From assembly GCA_964422155.1 (NCBI GenBank), contig CAYQZZ010000022.1:1-27872 (forward strand): a DNA stretch of 27,872 bases. Direction: 5' to 3'. Under the pieces are notes generated by a model. The model did not search any database and had not been told where the DNA came from. It was given only the letters and a program-made list of their open reading frames with translations. Shown here in pieces: positions 1-8,077 of this stretch (its first letter is position 1; the number at the start of each line of letters is the position of its first letter). This stretch comes from JBGPRB01 sp964422155 (lineage in GTDB: Bacteria > Chloroflexota > Dehalococcoidia > Dehalococcoidales > RBG-16-60-22). A program made the translations under genes and the position numbers.

Positions 1-53
1 CCTCCTTTTTTGTGTAAGTGTACCAAATTTCTAAATATTTAAATATTGAATTT

Positions 54-178
54 CCTCGCCCCTTGCGGGAGAGGATTAAGGTGAGGGGTGGTATTAAATT
101 TCCACCCTCACCCCGTTCGCTACGCTCAGGGCAGGCTCTGACCTCTCCTTCAGGATGAATCCCATCGAGGGAGAGGAG
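54..178. repeat. Intergenic palindromic repeat (CTCACCCC / GTTCGCTACGCTCAGGG family)
   Basis: The first 192 bases hold no gene. Positions 54-178 form a composite hairpin. GGTGAGGGGTGG pairs with the CCACCCTCACC stretch around 102-112, and GGGAGAGG motifs near 68-75 and 169-176 face CCTCTCC at 142-148. The embedded module GTTCGCTACGCTCAGGG (115-131) recurs in variant form three times near 10565, 10624 and 10725, so this is a dispersed repeat family rather than a gene-specific terminator. It lies just past the stop of the minus-strand SDR gene and could end or stabilise that transcript. Confidence 0.65.
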
Positions 179-192
179 TTTTTTCAACGTGA

Positions 193-954
193 TTACGTGA
201 GCATACCGTAATCCAGCGGGAAGATACCGGCCGTCTGATTGGCGGCGGCATCGGACGCCAGGTAAAGGGCAATTGCCGCTATGTCGTCAGGCTCACCGAA
301 GCGCCCGATAACGGTCTGACTCAACATTCTCTCGTTTATTCCCGGCTGCTGCAAAAAGGGGTCGGCCAGGTGACTGTGTACCCAGGCGGGAGCGATGGCG
401 TTCACCCTGATATTATATTTGCCCCACTCCTTAGCCATGACGCGGGTAAGGTGCATCACGGCCGCCTTGCTGACGCAGTAGGCGCCCAGGTTTTCTTCCG
501 TCCTTGTGCCCAGATAGGAAGTGATATTGATGATACTGCCGCCGCCCTGCGCTTTCATGATGGGTGCCACCTTCTGGCACAGGTAGAAAGGACCCTTGAG
601 GTTGATGTTCATAACGTGGTCCCAGGTCCTCTCTTCGATTTCCATCAGCGGGACGATAAAGCTGGCGCCGGAGCTATTGACCAGGATATCAATACGGCCG
701 AAGTTGTCCATCACCTGCTTGACCAGACTCTGAATTTCTTCCAGCTTGGCAATATGGGAGGCGATGGCCATCGCCTTGCTGCCCCTGGACTTGATTTCGT
801 CGGCGACCTTTTGCAGGTTCTCCAGCTTGCGGCTGGTGACGACCACATCGGCGCCGGCGTTACCGAAAGTTACCGCAATGGCGTGCCCGATATCCCCCGC
901 CCCCCCGACGACGACTGCTACCTTTCCCTTTAAAGAAAATTTGGATAATTCCAT
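193..954 (-). CDS. SDR-family oxidoreductase (FabG-like), 253 aa
   Basis: This is a short-chain dehydrogenase/reductase, probably acting on a 3-hydroxy/3-oxoacyl or other alcohol substrate with NAD(P)H. The N-terminal Rossmann segment reads VVVGGAGDIGHAIA, a Gly-rich TGxxxGxG variant with the first Thr replaced by Gly. The cofactor-side NSSGA is an NNAG variant, and the active site has Ser in NITSYLG and Tyr-x3-Lys in YCVSK. Length is normal for a classical SDR. The reading frame stays open far upstream, to 1164, but the ATG at 954 has an AAGGAG ribosome site and begins the family's normal N-terminus. The extra upstream stretch is an intergenic palindromic repeat. It is last in a minus-strand acyl-CoA gene set, which suggests a role in that pathway. 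The exact substrate is not predictable. Confidence 0.9.
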   Translation of the reverse strand: MELSKFSLKGKVAVVVGGAGDIGHAIAVTFGNAGADVVVTSRKLENLQKVADEIKSRGSKAMAIASHIAKLEEIQSLVKQVMDNFGRIDILVNSSGASFIVPLMEIEERTWDHVMNINLKGPFYLCQKVAPIMKAQGGGSIINITSYLGTRTEENLGAYCVSKAAVMHLTRVMAKEWGKYNIRVNAIAPAWVHSHLADPFLQQPGINERMLSQTVIGRFGEPDDIAAIALYLASDAAANQTAGIFPLDYGMLT

Positions 955-999
955 GCAATACTCCTTTTTGTTTTTACCTACTGTTGGTTTCGTTACTAT

Positions 1000-1117
1000 G
1001 TCATTGCGAGACCATTCACAGCGCATCTGTGAAGGCGAAGCAATCTCAAAGATAGCATAATGCATTGATTGGGATTGCTTCGTCGCCCCGACTTTGTCGG
1101 GACTTCCTCGCAATGAC
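1000..1117. repeat. Palindromic repeat, GTCATTGCGAG...CTCGCAATGAC family
   Basis: The element starts GTCATTGCGAG and ends CTCGCAATGAC, a perfect 11-bp terminal inverted repeat. A second inner pair, CGAAGCAATC and GATTGCTTCG, lets the whole ~118 bp fold into one long hairpin. Related copies lie at 20924-21052 and 22559-22762. It sits between the thiolase and SDR genes, which are on the same strand, so it would be transcribed within the operon. Confidence 0.85.
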
Positions 1118-1138
1118 GACAATAAATAACCTCCAGTA

Positions 1139-2356
1139 CTATTCCACTTTAATAATGCAGGCATCGGCCTGCGCTAGCCCTCCGCAGAGAGAGCCCATGG
1201 CGTAGCCGCCGCCCCGCCGCTTCAACTCGTACATCAGGTTCATGACAATCCGGGCGCCGCTGGCGGTGTTGGGGTGCCCGATGGCGACGGCGCTGCCGTT
1301 GATGTTCATCTTTTCCACCAGCGCTTTGTACTTCTTATCGCTACCTTCTGCGGCGACTTTCATAGACACGAGCGGCACGCAGGCGAAAGCCTCATTTATC
1401 TCCATGACCGCCATATCGTCGAAGGTCAGGTTTGCCTTCTGGATGGCTTTCAGCATAGCAAAGCCGGGGCCTTCCGGCATACGGCTGGCATTTATGGCGA
1501 TGGATGTTGAGGCGACCACGGTAGCGAGTACCTCCAGGCCGAGTTCCTTAGCCTTCTGGCGGGTCATGAGCAATATCGCCGTAGCACCATCGTTCAGACC
1601 GGGGGCATTGCCGGCGGTTATCATGCGGGTATTATAGACCGTTTTCAGGGAGGCCAACCTCTCCAGCGTGGTATCGGCGCGGTACTGCTCGTCGATGTCC
1701 AGCACCTTGGGGTCGCCCTTGGGCTGGGGTATGGGGAGGGGCATTATCTCTTCCTTGAACTTGCCGGCGTTCCAGGCCTTGCCGTAGTTCTGGTGACTGC
1801 GCAGCGACCACTCGTCCAGGTCTTTCCTGGTGAACCCGTACTCATTGGCGACATTATCGCTATCCACGGAAACGGGATTGAAATCCTTATAGCCCAGGGC
1901 TACCAGCGGGTCCTCCATTTTGACGTCGGCCAGTCTGTAGCCATTGAACCTGAGCCCCCTGACAACGAGGGGAGACTGACCGAAAGAGGTGGCACCCCCG
2001 GCGATGGCAACCTCTATCTCCCCGGCTTTCATCTCCATGGCCGCCAGCTTGACGGCATGCATGGCGGAGACGCAGGCCATATCAAAGGAGATGGATACCG
2101 TTTCATGGGGAAGACCGGCCCGGATGAGTGACTGGCGTGCGGCCACTGGCGTATAAGGGTCACGGCAGGCCGAGGTATCACCTACGCCCCAGAAGACCTC
2201 CTGCACAACATTCGGTTTGACATTTGCCCTCTTGACTACCTCGCGCATCGGGATAGCGCCCAGTTCGTAATAGTCGATATCCCGCAGCGAACCGCCGAAT
2301 CTCCCGAACGGTGTCCTTGCCGCTGCTACAATTACAACATCATTATTGTTTGCCAT
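1139..2356 (-). CDS. Thiolase (acetyl-CoA C-acyltransferase), 405 aa
   Basis: It makes or cleaves 3-ketoacyl-CoA: acetyl-CoA C-acetyl/acyltransferase, cytosolic. The family catalytic residues are visible: nucleophilic Cys95 in the motif DMACVSAMHA, His361 in IGHPNTASGARI, Cys391 in SLCGG, and the NEAFA motif at 321-325. Around the nucleophile the usual CGSG is replaced by CVSA, so it is a divergent thiolase. Full length (about 400 residues is normal). The ATG at 2354-2356 follows a GGAAGGAA ribosome site. It lies 51 bp downstream of the 3-hydroxyacyl-CoA dehydrogenase gene on the same strand, consistent with a beta-oxidation or butanoate-type module. Whether the flux is degradative or biosynthetic cannot be told from sequence. 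Confidence 0.93.
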   Translation of the reverse strand: MANNNDVVIVAAARTPFGRFGGSLRDIDYYELGAIPMREVVKRANVKPNVVQEVFWGVGDTSACRDPYTPVAARQSLIRAGLPHETVSISFDMACVSAMHAVKLAAMEMKAGEIEVAIAGGATSFGQSPLVVRGLRFNGYRLADVKMEDPLVALGYKDFNPVSVDSDNVANEYGFTRKDLDEWSLRSHQNYGKAWNAGKFKEEIMPLPIPQPKGDPKVLDIDEQYRADTTLERLASLKTVYNTRMITAGNAPGLNDGATAILLMTRQKAKELGLEVLATVVASTSIAINASRMPEGPGFAMLKAIQKANLTFDDMAVMEINEAFACVPLVSMKVAAEGSDKKYKALVEKMNINGSAVAIGHPNTASGARIVMNLMYELKRRGGGYAMGSLCGGLAQADACIIKVE

Positions 2357-2407
2357 ATTATTTCCTTCCGTTCCTTTCCTGATTGAGCATATAAACTATC
2401 TAATATT

Positions 2408-3259
2408 CTATTTTTGCGTGTAATCATAGAAGCCGCGGCCGGTCTTGCGCCCGAGGTCGCCGGAGCGGACCATGTTCTTCAATAGCGGGGCGGGCATCAG
2501 CCTCTCGCCGAACTCTTCATACATTGTCTCCAGGCCGTGCATGACGACATCGGCGCCGGCCAGGTCGCAGAGCTCCAGCGGGCCCATGGGGTGGTTCAGG
2601 CAGAGTTTTACGGCTTTATCCACCTCTTCAGGCTTATTGCCGTCCATGACGCAGTAGAAGGCCTCGTTCATCAAGGCATCCACCAGCCGCGAGACGATAA
2701 AACCGGCGTAATCCCTGGCTTCGCACGGTTCCTTGCCGATTTTCTTCACGTATTCCTTGGAGGCTTCCAGGACATCGGCGGCGGTGTGCCGACCAGGTAT
2801 TACTTCAACGCCTTTCATTACCGGCACCGGGTTCATGAAGTGTATGCCGATAACCTTCCCCGGACGTTTGGTGGCAGCGGCGATTTCACCGATGGGAAGG
2901 GAGGAGGTATTGGTGGCCAGGATGGCATCCGCCTTGCATATCTCGTCGAGCTGTTTGAAGATGTTCTTCTTTAATTCCAGTATTTCCGGCGCCGCCTCGA
3001 TGACCATGTCAGCATCTTTAGCATCCTTCGTATCCAGAGTGGTCTTGATGCGGGATATGATGGTGGTCTTCTCGCCCTCCTGCATCGTGCCCTTCTTCAC
3101 CATGCGGTCGAGGCTCTTCTCAATGGCAGCCATGCCCTTCTTAATGAACTCGTCCTTGATATCGGACATCACCACGTCGTAGCCGGCCTGGGCACTTACC
3201 TGGGCTATGCCGTTGCCCATCGTCCCGGCGCCAATGACAAACACCTTTTTAATCACCAC
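2408..3259 (-). CDS. 3-hydroxyacyl-CoA / 3-hydroxybutyryl-CoA dehydrogenase, 283 aa
   Basis: It interconverts 3-hydroxyacyl-CoA and 3-ketoacyl-CoA with NAD(P). The N-terminal Rossmann motif is VIGAGTMGNGIA (GAGTMG at 10-15). Family active-site residues are Ser119 in TNTSSLPI, His140 in GIHFMNPVP and Glu152 in KGVEVI, followed by the C-terminal dimerisation domain with NHPMGPLELCDLAG (222-235). Length matches the single-function HBD family, not the large fused FadB type. The start is GTG (two GTG codons in a row). The first, at 3257-3259, has AGGAGG nine bases upstream and is preferred. One small deviation: the usual Asn in GFIVNRL is Ser190. It lies between the crotonase and thiolase genes. 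Confidence 0.94.
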   Translation of the reverse strand: MVIKKVFVIGAGTMGNGIAQVSAQAGYDVVMSDIKDEFIKKGMAAIEKSLDRMVKKGTMQEGEKTTIISRIKTTLDTKDAKDADMVIEAAPEILELKKNIFKQLDEICKADAILATNTSSLPIGEIAAATKRPGKVIGIHFMNPVPVMKGVEVIPGRHTAADVLEASKEYVKKIGKEPCEARDYAGFIVSRLVDALMNEAFYCVMDGNKPEEVDKAVKLCLNHPMGPLELCDLAGADVVMHGLETMYEEFGERLMPAPLLKNMVRSGDLGRKTGRGFYDYTQK

Positions 3260-3303
3260 GATAGCTAACCTCCTATTAATTTTGTATATAAATTGCCTAT
3301 TTT

Positions 3304-3387
3304 GTCATTCTGACCCCGATGCAATCGGGGGAAGAATCCGTTCACAATGATAACGTTACGGATTCTTCAGTCGTCCTTCAGAATGAC
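3304..3387. repeat. Palindromic repeat, GTCATTCTGA...TCAGAATGAC family
   Basis: An 84-bp hairpin element with ends GTCATTCTGA and TCAGAATGAC (perfect 10-bp inverted repeat) and an inner pair GAAGAATCCG / CGGATTCTTC. A degenerate relative is at 16939-17040. It lies in the gap between the crotonase and hydroxyacyl-CoA dehydrogenase genes, so it would be part of the polycistronic message. Confidence 0.85.
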
Positions 3388-3406
3388 AATAATAAACAAC
3401 CTCTCA

Positions 3407-4189
3407 TTATTTATTCTTAAACACCGCTTTTCTTTTCTCCATGAATGCCTTCATGCCCTCTTTCTGGTCTTCTGTGGCGAAACAGAGGGCGAAACACTGC
3501 GCCTCATAATCAAGAGCATCAGGGAGACTCATATTAGCGCCACTATTAGCCGCCGACTTCATTATTTGTAAGATTCGGCTGCTCCTGGTCATGAGCTTCT
3601 GCGCCAAAGCCATGGCTTCTGTCATCAGGCTGTCCAGCGGCACAACCTTGTTAACCAGACCCCAGGCGAGGGCAGTCTTGGCATCAATCATATCCCCGGT
3701 GTAGAGCAACTCTTTGGCTCTTGTCATGCCGACGAGTCGGGTGAGACGCTGCGTGCCGCCACCACCGGGAATGACAGCCAGGTTTATCTCTGGCTGACCA
3801 AATCTCGCGTTTTCTGAGGCTATCCTCAGGTCACAGCACATGGCCAGTTCACAACCACCGCCGAGGGCATAGCCGTTGATGGCGGCAATAACCGGCTTAC
3901 TCAAGGTGTAAATCCGGTCCGACGCCTTCCGCACCTTTTCCGCAAAGCGGCCGCTCTCCTGGCTATTCTGTGGCTGCATCTCTACAATATCGGAGCCAGC
4001 TACAAAAGCCTTCGGGCCGCTCCCGGTAATGATGACCACCCGTACTTCGGCGTCATTCTCAATTTCCTGGAATAATTCGTAGAGCTCGGTGAAAACCTCG
4101 CCGTTTAGGGCATTTAAAGAGGCCGGGCGGTTGATGGTAACAATACCGATGCCATCTTTTTTCTCATAGAGTAAAGTCTTGTAAGTCAC
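3407..4189 (-). CDS. Enoyl-CoA hydratase (crotonase family), 260 aa
   Basis: It hydrates trans-2-enoyl-CoA to 3-hydroxyacyl-CoA. The crotonase fold is evident from INRPASLNALN at the N-terminus, the oxyanion-hole segments FVAGSDI and ALGGGCELA, and both catalytic glutamates, Glu114 (GGCELAM) and Glu134 (FGQPEINL), followed by PGGGGTQRL. Having both Glu residues supports true hydratase activity rather than another crotonase reaction. The start is GTG at 4187-4189, with AGGAG eight bases upstream. It is the first gene of the minus-strand acyl-CoA set and is divergent from tldD. A sigma-70-like promoter lies about 100 bp upstream. Confidence 0.94.
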   Translation of the reverse strand: MTYKTLLYEKKDGIGIVTINRPASLNALNGEVFTELYELFQEIENDAEVRVVIITGSGPKAFVAGSDIVEMQPQNSQESGRFAEKVRKASDRIYTLSKPVIAAINGYALGGGCELAMCCDLRIASENARFGQPEINLAVIPGGGGTQRLTRLVGMTRAKELLYTGDMIDAKTALAWGLVNKVVPLDSLMTEAMALAQKLMTRSSRILQIMKSAANSGANMSLPDALDYEAQCFALCFATEDQKEGMKAFMEKRKAVFKNK

Positions 4190-4290
4190 GGTCTTATCTC
4201 CTCTCTGCTCGCTTGGACGTTTCGGATAGCGTACCTGTTCTCGTTAATTGAGGTGATTGGGGCTCCACCTGAGAAGAAAATTCCTTAAAT

Positions 4291-4320
4291 AGTTTAAGCT
4301 AACAGGCTCATATGTGTCAA
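4291..4320 (-). promoter_or_regulatory. Predicted sigma-70 promoter of the acyl-CoA operon
   Basis: On the minus strand TTGACA (4315-4320) is followed after 18 bp by TAAACT (4291-4296). It would start transcription near 4284 and give a leader of about 95 nt before the GTG of the enoyl-CoA hydratase gene. The leader contains a small inverted repeat (AGGTG...CACCT) around 4252-4270. Prediction from consensus match only. Confidence 0.6.
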
Positions 4321-4352
4321 GGTAAAGTTCTTGCTGTCTCTCTCTATTCAAA

Positions 4353-4381
4353 TTGACACTCCCGCCTATATCCGTTAAACT
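4353..4381 (+). promoter_or_regulatory. Predicted sigma-70 promoter of tldD-tldE
   Basis: TTGACA (4353-4358), a 17-bp spacer and TAAACT (4376-4381) give a near-consensus promoter. The expected start is near 4388 and the leader about 38 nt before the tldD ATG. It is back to back with the acyl-CoA operon promoter, with about 30 bp between the two -35 boxes. Confidence 0.7.
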
Positions 4382-4425
4382 TACTTAACTGTAAACCTTC
4401 TCAACTTTTCAACGAGGTTTTGGCT

Positions 4426-5802
4426 ATGTCGGAAATCGATGCTATCGCCGCCAGTCTGGCCGGAGCGTTGAAAAAGCCCCGCGCTGACTATTTGGAGGCT
4501 CGTCTTGAGGAGAGCCAGACCAGCCATATCACCTACCGGGGCAAGGGACTGGAGTCCATCGGACGTTCTACCGCTTCCGGTGGAAACGTGCGGGCCCTGG
4601 TGAAAGGGGGGTGGGGCTTTACCAGCTTTAACGACCTCGACAAACTCTCCGACCGCATATCTCTGGCTTTAGAGCAGGCACAGTCCACCGGTCGTAGTAA
4701 GAGCGACCTGGTGCCGGTATCTCCGGCGGTTGATAGCGTACCGAGCGGAGTGGCCAAAAATCCGGTTACTATCCCTCTGGCGGAAAAGAAACGCCTGCTG
4801 GACGAGTATAACGAAATAATCTGGAGCATACCGCAAATACAGACCTCGACTATCGGCTACTCGGATAGCAGCAAGAAGGTCATTTTCCTGAGCTCGGAAG
4901 GCAGTTATATCACGCAGGAAAGGGCCGATGTCACCCTGCGGCTGACGGCCATCGCGGCTAAAGACGGCGAGGTGCAGCAGGTCGGCCTGAGCCTGGGAAG
5001 TCGGGGGGACTTCAATGCAATACAGGGGCTTCATGAACAGGTAAAAGTGATGGCCAGAAATGCCGTGGCACTGCTATCGGCGCCGCAGGCCAAAGGCGGC
5101 GAATATACCGTCGTGCTGGACCCCATCCTGGCGGGCGTCTTCGTGCATGAGGCCTTCGGACACCTGTCCGAGTCCGACTTCGTTTATGAGAATGACCGAC
5201 TTCGGGAGATTATGACCCTGGGCAAGCAGTTCGGTTTAGAGCAGCTTAATATCGTCGATTCGGCGGCGACGCCGGGGCTGCGGGGCAGCTATAAATACGA
5301 TGACGAGGGCGTCCGCTCCGTCAAGACCTACCTGATACGCGAGGGGAAACTGGTCGGCAGGCTACACTCGCGGGAGACCGCCGCCAGGATGAACGAGAAA
5401 CCCACGGGCAATGCGCGGGCCATCAACTACCGCTACCCGCCCATCGTACGCATGACCAATACCTATATCGAGCCGGGGTCGGTCTCCTTCAAGGACATGA
5501 TAGCCGATATCAAGGAGGGTATTTACGCCAAGAACTGGTACGGCGGCATGACCAGCATGGAAATGTTTACCTTCTCGGCCGGCGAAGCCTACATGATTCG
5601 CCACGGCAAAATCGCCGAGACGCTCCGACCGGTCATGCTCACCGGCAACGTTTTCAGCACTCTTAAAAATATCGATGTCATCGGCAACGACCTTGACATG
5701 AACCAGGGCGGCGGCTGCGGCAAGGCGGGGCAATCGCCTTTGCCGGTATCTAACGGCAGCCCCCATATCCGCATCCAGCGCTGCCTGGTCGGAGGTAAGT
5801 AA
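4426..5802 (+). CDS. tldD: TldD-type metalloprotease subunit, 458 aa
   Basis: TldD is the zinc-bearing subunit of the TldD/TldE protease (peptidase family U62), which in characterised bacteria trims unfolded or modified peptides in the cytosol. The metal motif HEAFGH sits at about 241-246, followed by LSESD. The C-terminal conserved block GGGCGKAGQ...GSPHIRI is present. Length is normal. The frame also allows a TTG start at 4420, but the GAGG ribosome site is correctly spaced only for the ATG at 4426. The stop codon abuts the ATG of the next gene, so the two subunits are translationally coupled. No modified-peptide precursor gene was seen nearby. Confidence 0.95.
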   Translation: MSEIDAIAASLAGALKKPRADYLEARLEESQTSHITYRGKGLESIGRSTASGGNVRALVKGGWGFTSFNDLDKLSDRISLALEQAQSTGRSKSDLVPVSPAVDSVPSGVAKNPVTIPLAEKKRLLDEYNEIIWSIPQIQTSTIGYSDSSKKVIFLSSEGSYITQERADVTLRLTAIAAKDGEVQQVGLSLGSRGDFNAIQGLHEQVKVMARNAVALLSAPQAKGGEYTVVLDPILAGVFVHEAFGHLSESDFVYENDRLREIMTLGKQFGLEQLNIVDSAATPGLRGSYKYDDEGVRSVKTYLIREGKLVGRLHSRETAARMNEKPTGNARAINYRYPPIVRMTNTYIEPGSVSFKDMIADIKEGIYAKNWYGGMTSMEMFTFSAGEAYMIRHGKIAETLRPVMLTGNVFSTLKNIDVIGNDLDMNQGGGCGKAGQSPLPVSNGSPHIRIQRCLVGGK

Positions 5803-7107
5803 ATGGAACACATCCTGGCCCGGGCAAAAAAAGCCGCCAGTGAGGCCGAAGTCTTTCAGGTTTCCTCCGAAGAGACCCAGGTCAGATTCGAAGCCAACCG
5901 TTTGAAGCAGCTCCAGACTAACCAGTCAACGAGCGTCGCCCTGCGTATCATCAAGGACGGCAAAATTGGCTATGCCACGACCACCGGGACGGGCGACGAG
6001 CAGGAACTGGTCAGGAATGCCGTGGAGACCGCCGAGTTCGGCACTGTCGCCAGGTTTCAACTGCCCGATACTGCGGCCTTTCCGAAGGTGGACATCTTCG
6101 ACCCGGCCGTAGAGGCCGTAGCCATCAAAGAAATGATTCGTCTCGGCGAAAAAATGATAGCCGCCGTTACCGGCCACACGCCGGGTATCATGTGCGAGGC
6201 CGGAGTTAGCCGGGGTATTATTTCGGTACGTATCATCAATTCCCGTGGAGGGCAGGCGGAATACCGTAAAAGCTTCTTCTCCCTCGATATCGAAGGCAAC
6301 CTTGTCAACGAGACAGACATGCTCTTCGTCGGCGAGAGCGAGAGTTCCTGCCACCCCTTATCCGACCCCCAAAAAGTAACCGACATGGTGCTCAGACAGC
6401 TCGACCTGGCGAAGAACCGTGCCAGAGCACCGACGAAACAGATACCGGTGGTCTTCACCCCCAACGGGGTCGCCAGTGCCCTGATAATGCCCCTGATATC
6501 CGCCTTCAACGGCAAGATTGTCCTCGAGGGGGCTTCACCAGTAGGCAATAAGCTGGGAAAACCTGTCTTTGATAAAAAGTTCAGCCTCCGGGACGACCCC
6601 ATGGTTGCCTACCGCCCGGGGAGTCGGCCCTGCGATGACGAGGGAGTCGCCAGCCAGCGTACGCACCTTATAAAAAAGGGAGTCGTGGCCGGATTCCTCT
6701 ACGACCTGCAAACGGCGGGCCTGGCCGGCACCAAAAGCACCGGTAATGGAAACCGCGGCCGCGGCGGCCTGCCGGCACCTGCCCCCAGCGCCCTGGTCGT
6801 TACCCCCGGTAAAACAACCTTCGATAATATGGTGCAGGATATCAAGGAAGGATTGGTCGTCGAGCAACTCATGGGGGCGGAGCAGGGCAACATCCTAGGC
6901 GGCGATTTCAGCGGCAACGTTTTGCTGGGTTTCAAGGTCGAAAATGGTAAAATAGTGGGTAGAGTGAAGGATACGATGGTATCCGGGAATGTCTACAAGA
7001 TACTTAAAGACATTGCCGCCATCGGCAGCGAGACAAGGTGGGTGGGAGGCTTTTTACAGACCCCGCCCTTCTACTGCCACGGGCTATCGGTTTCGAGCAA
7101 GGGGTAG
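5803..7107 (+). CDS. tldE: TldE/PmbA-type subunit of TldD/E protease, 434 aa
   Basis: This is the partner of TldD in the heterodimeric protease. It shares the TldD/PmbA fold but, as expected for TldE, has no HExxxH. The corresponding region reads TPNGVASALIMPLISAF. Recognisable family blocks are the N-terminal SEETQVRFEANRLKQLQTNQ segment, the GRGGLPAPAPSALVV stretch, GDFSGNVLLGFKVENGK and the C-terminal SGNVYKIL...IGSETRWVGGFLQTPPF. The ATG at 5803 directly follows the tldD stop with no gap. GGAGG inside the end of tldD is the likely ribosome site. Full length for the family. Confidence 0.94.
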   Translation: MEHILARAKKAASEAEVFQVSSEETQVRFEANRLKQLQTNQSTSVALRIIKDGKIGYATTTGTGDEQELVRNAVETAEFGTVARFQLPDTAAFPKVDIFDPAVEAVAIKEMIRLGEKMIAAVTGHTPGIMCEAGVSRGIISVRIINSRGGQAEYRKSFFSLDIEGNLVNETDMLFVGESESSCHPLSDPQKVTDMVLRQLDLAKNRARAPTKQIPVVFTPNGVASALIMPLISAFNGKIVLEGASPVGNKLGKPVFDKKFSLRDDPMVAYRPGSRPCDDEGVASQRTHLIKKGVVAGFLYDLQTAGLAGTKSTGNGNRGRGGLPAPAPSALVVTPGKTTFDNMVQDIKEGLVVEQLMGAEQGNILGGDFSGNVLLGFKVENGKIVGRVKDTMVSGNVYKILKDIAAIGSETRWVGGFLQTPPFYCHGLSVSSKG

Positions 7108-7126
7108 AGATATAGTTATGGAGTCC

Positions 7127-7225
7127 AAGAGGGGCACAGCCCCTCTTCCATATCCTCCCCCTTTGTTAAAGGGGGATTAAGGGGGATTTTGAAATCCCTC
7201 TCAATCTCCCTTTAGGAAAGGGAGA
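7127..7225. repeat. Three consecutive perfect hairpins downstream of tldE
   Basis: Three stem-loops in a row: AAGAGGGG/CCCCTCTT (7127-7134 with 7140-7147), CCCCCTTT/AAAGGGGG (7157-7164 with 7168-7175, 3-nt loop) and TCTCCCTTT/AAAGGGAGA (7205-7213 with 7217-7225, 3-nt loop). None is followed by a clear T-run on either strand, so they look like a dispersed G-run/C-run repeat of the same style as 10653-10687 and 25589-25613. They may still attenuate transcription between tldE and the PAC2 gene. Confidence 0.7.
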
Positions 7226-7246
7226 GGCATAAAGAGGTGAACTGAG

Positions 7247-8050
7247 ATGAGCGATATTATAAAAATCACTGCACGGCCCAAGCTTCGTACGCCCAACCTG
7301 CTGGCGGCCTGGCCCGGTATCGGCAATGTCGCCATAATTATAGCCAACTACCTGAAAGCCAAACTCCCCTTCAAAGAGCTGGGATATCTCGAGGCTTCCT
7401 ACTTCTTCGACCCCATCGGCGTGCTTGTCAGGGACAACGTCGTCGAAGAGCCCAACTTCCCCCAGAGCGACTTCTATTACTGGAAAAACACCGGCGGCGG
7501 CAACGATTTGATACTGTTCATCGGGGACGACCAGCCCGCCAATAAAGGCTACGAACTGGCCCACTGCATCCTTGATGTCGGCGAGAAATTCGGGGTCGAA
7601 CGCGTGTACACCTGCGCCGCAGCCATAACCCGTATCCACCATACCGAGCCTCCCAAGGTCTGGGGCGTGGCTACCAGCCACCTGATATCCGGTGATTTAA
7701 GTGCATATAATCTGGAGCATTCGGGTAACCTGCAAATTGCCGGACTCAACGGCCTGCTGCTGGGCGTGGCTAAGGAGAGAGAGATTGATGGCATTTGCCT
7801 GCTGGGCGAAGTGCCCGTTTACGCCAGTCGTGTACCGAATCCCATGGCGGCGCTGGCCGTACTGAAGGTCCTGACCAGTATGATTGGAGTAAAAATCGAC
7901 CTGGCCGAGCTGGCGAAGATGGCCGTAGAGGCGGGAGAGAGAATCAAGCAAGTGGCCGCCCAGGCGATGGAAGAATATATCGATTACTTCACTGAGCCGA
8001 TATGGGAACGTGGTGAAGAAGGAGATGAGGAGGAAGAGCCAGAAAATTAA
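7247..8050 (+). CDS. PAC2-family protein, 267 aa
   Basis: A PAC2 domain protein, the family of the proteasome-assembly chaperone 2 that is widespread in archaea and some bacteria and is mostly of unknown role there. It shows the typical N-terminal LLAAWPGIGNVA motif, a central region with the LILFIGDDQP strand and a VYTCAAAITRIHH segment, and the characteristic GEVPVYASRVPNPMAALAVL block at about 184-203. The C-terminus (about 252-267) is strongly acidic (runs of Glu). The start ATG has a GAGGTGA ribosome site. It follows tldD-tldE on the same strand after a hairpin-rich gap; a link to protein quality control is only suggested by that position. No proteasome gene is visible. Confidence 0.88.
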   Translation: MSDIIKITARPKLRTPNLLAAWPGIGNVAIIIANYLKAKLPFKELGYLEASYFFDPIGVLVRDNVVEEPNFPQSDFYYWKNTGGGNDLILFIGDDQPANKGYELAHCILDVGEKFGVERVYTCAAAITRIHHTEPPKVWGVATSHLISGDLSAYNLEHSGNLQIAGLNGLLLGVAKEREIDGICLLGEVPVYASRVPNPMAALAVLKVLTSMIGVKIDLAELAKMAVEAGERIKQVAAQAMEEYIDYFTEPIWERGEEGDEEEEPEN

Positions 8051-8077
8051 ACACGTCAATCACGCTCATCTTATGCT

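Noticed and set aside
955..1164. N-terminal extension of the first SDR up to 1164
   Set aside because: The extra 70 residues are translated from a palindromic intergenic repeat; the ATG at 954 has a proper ribosome site and the family N-terminus.
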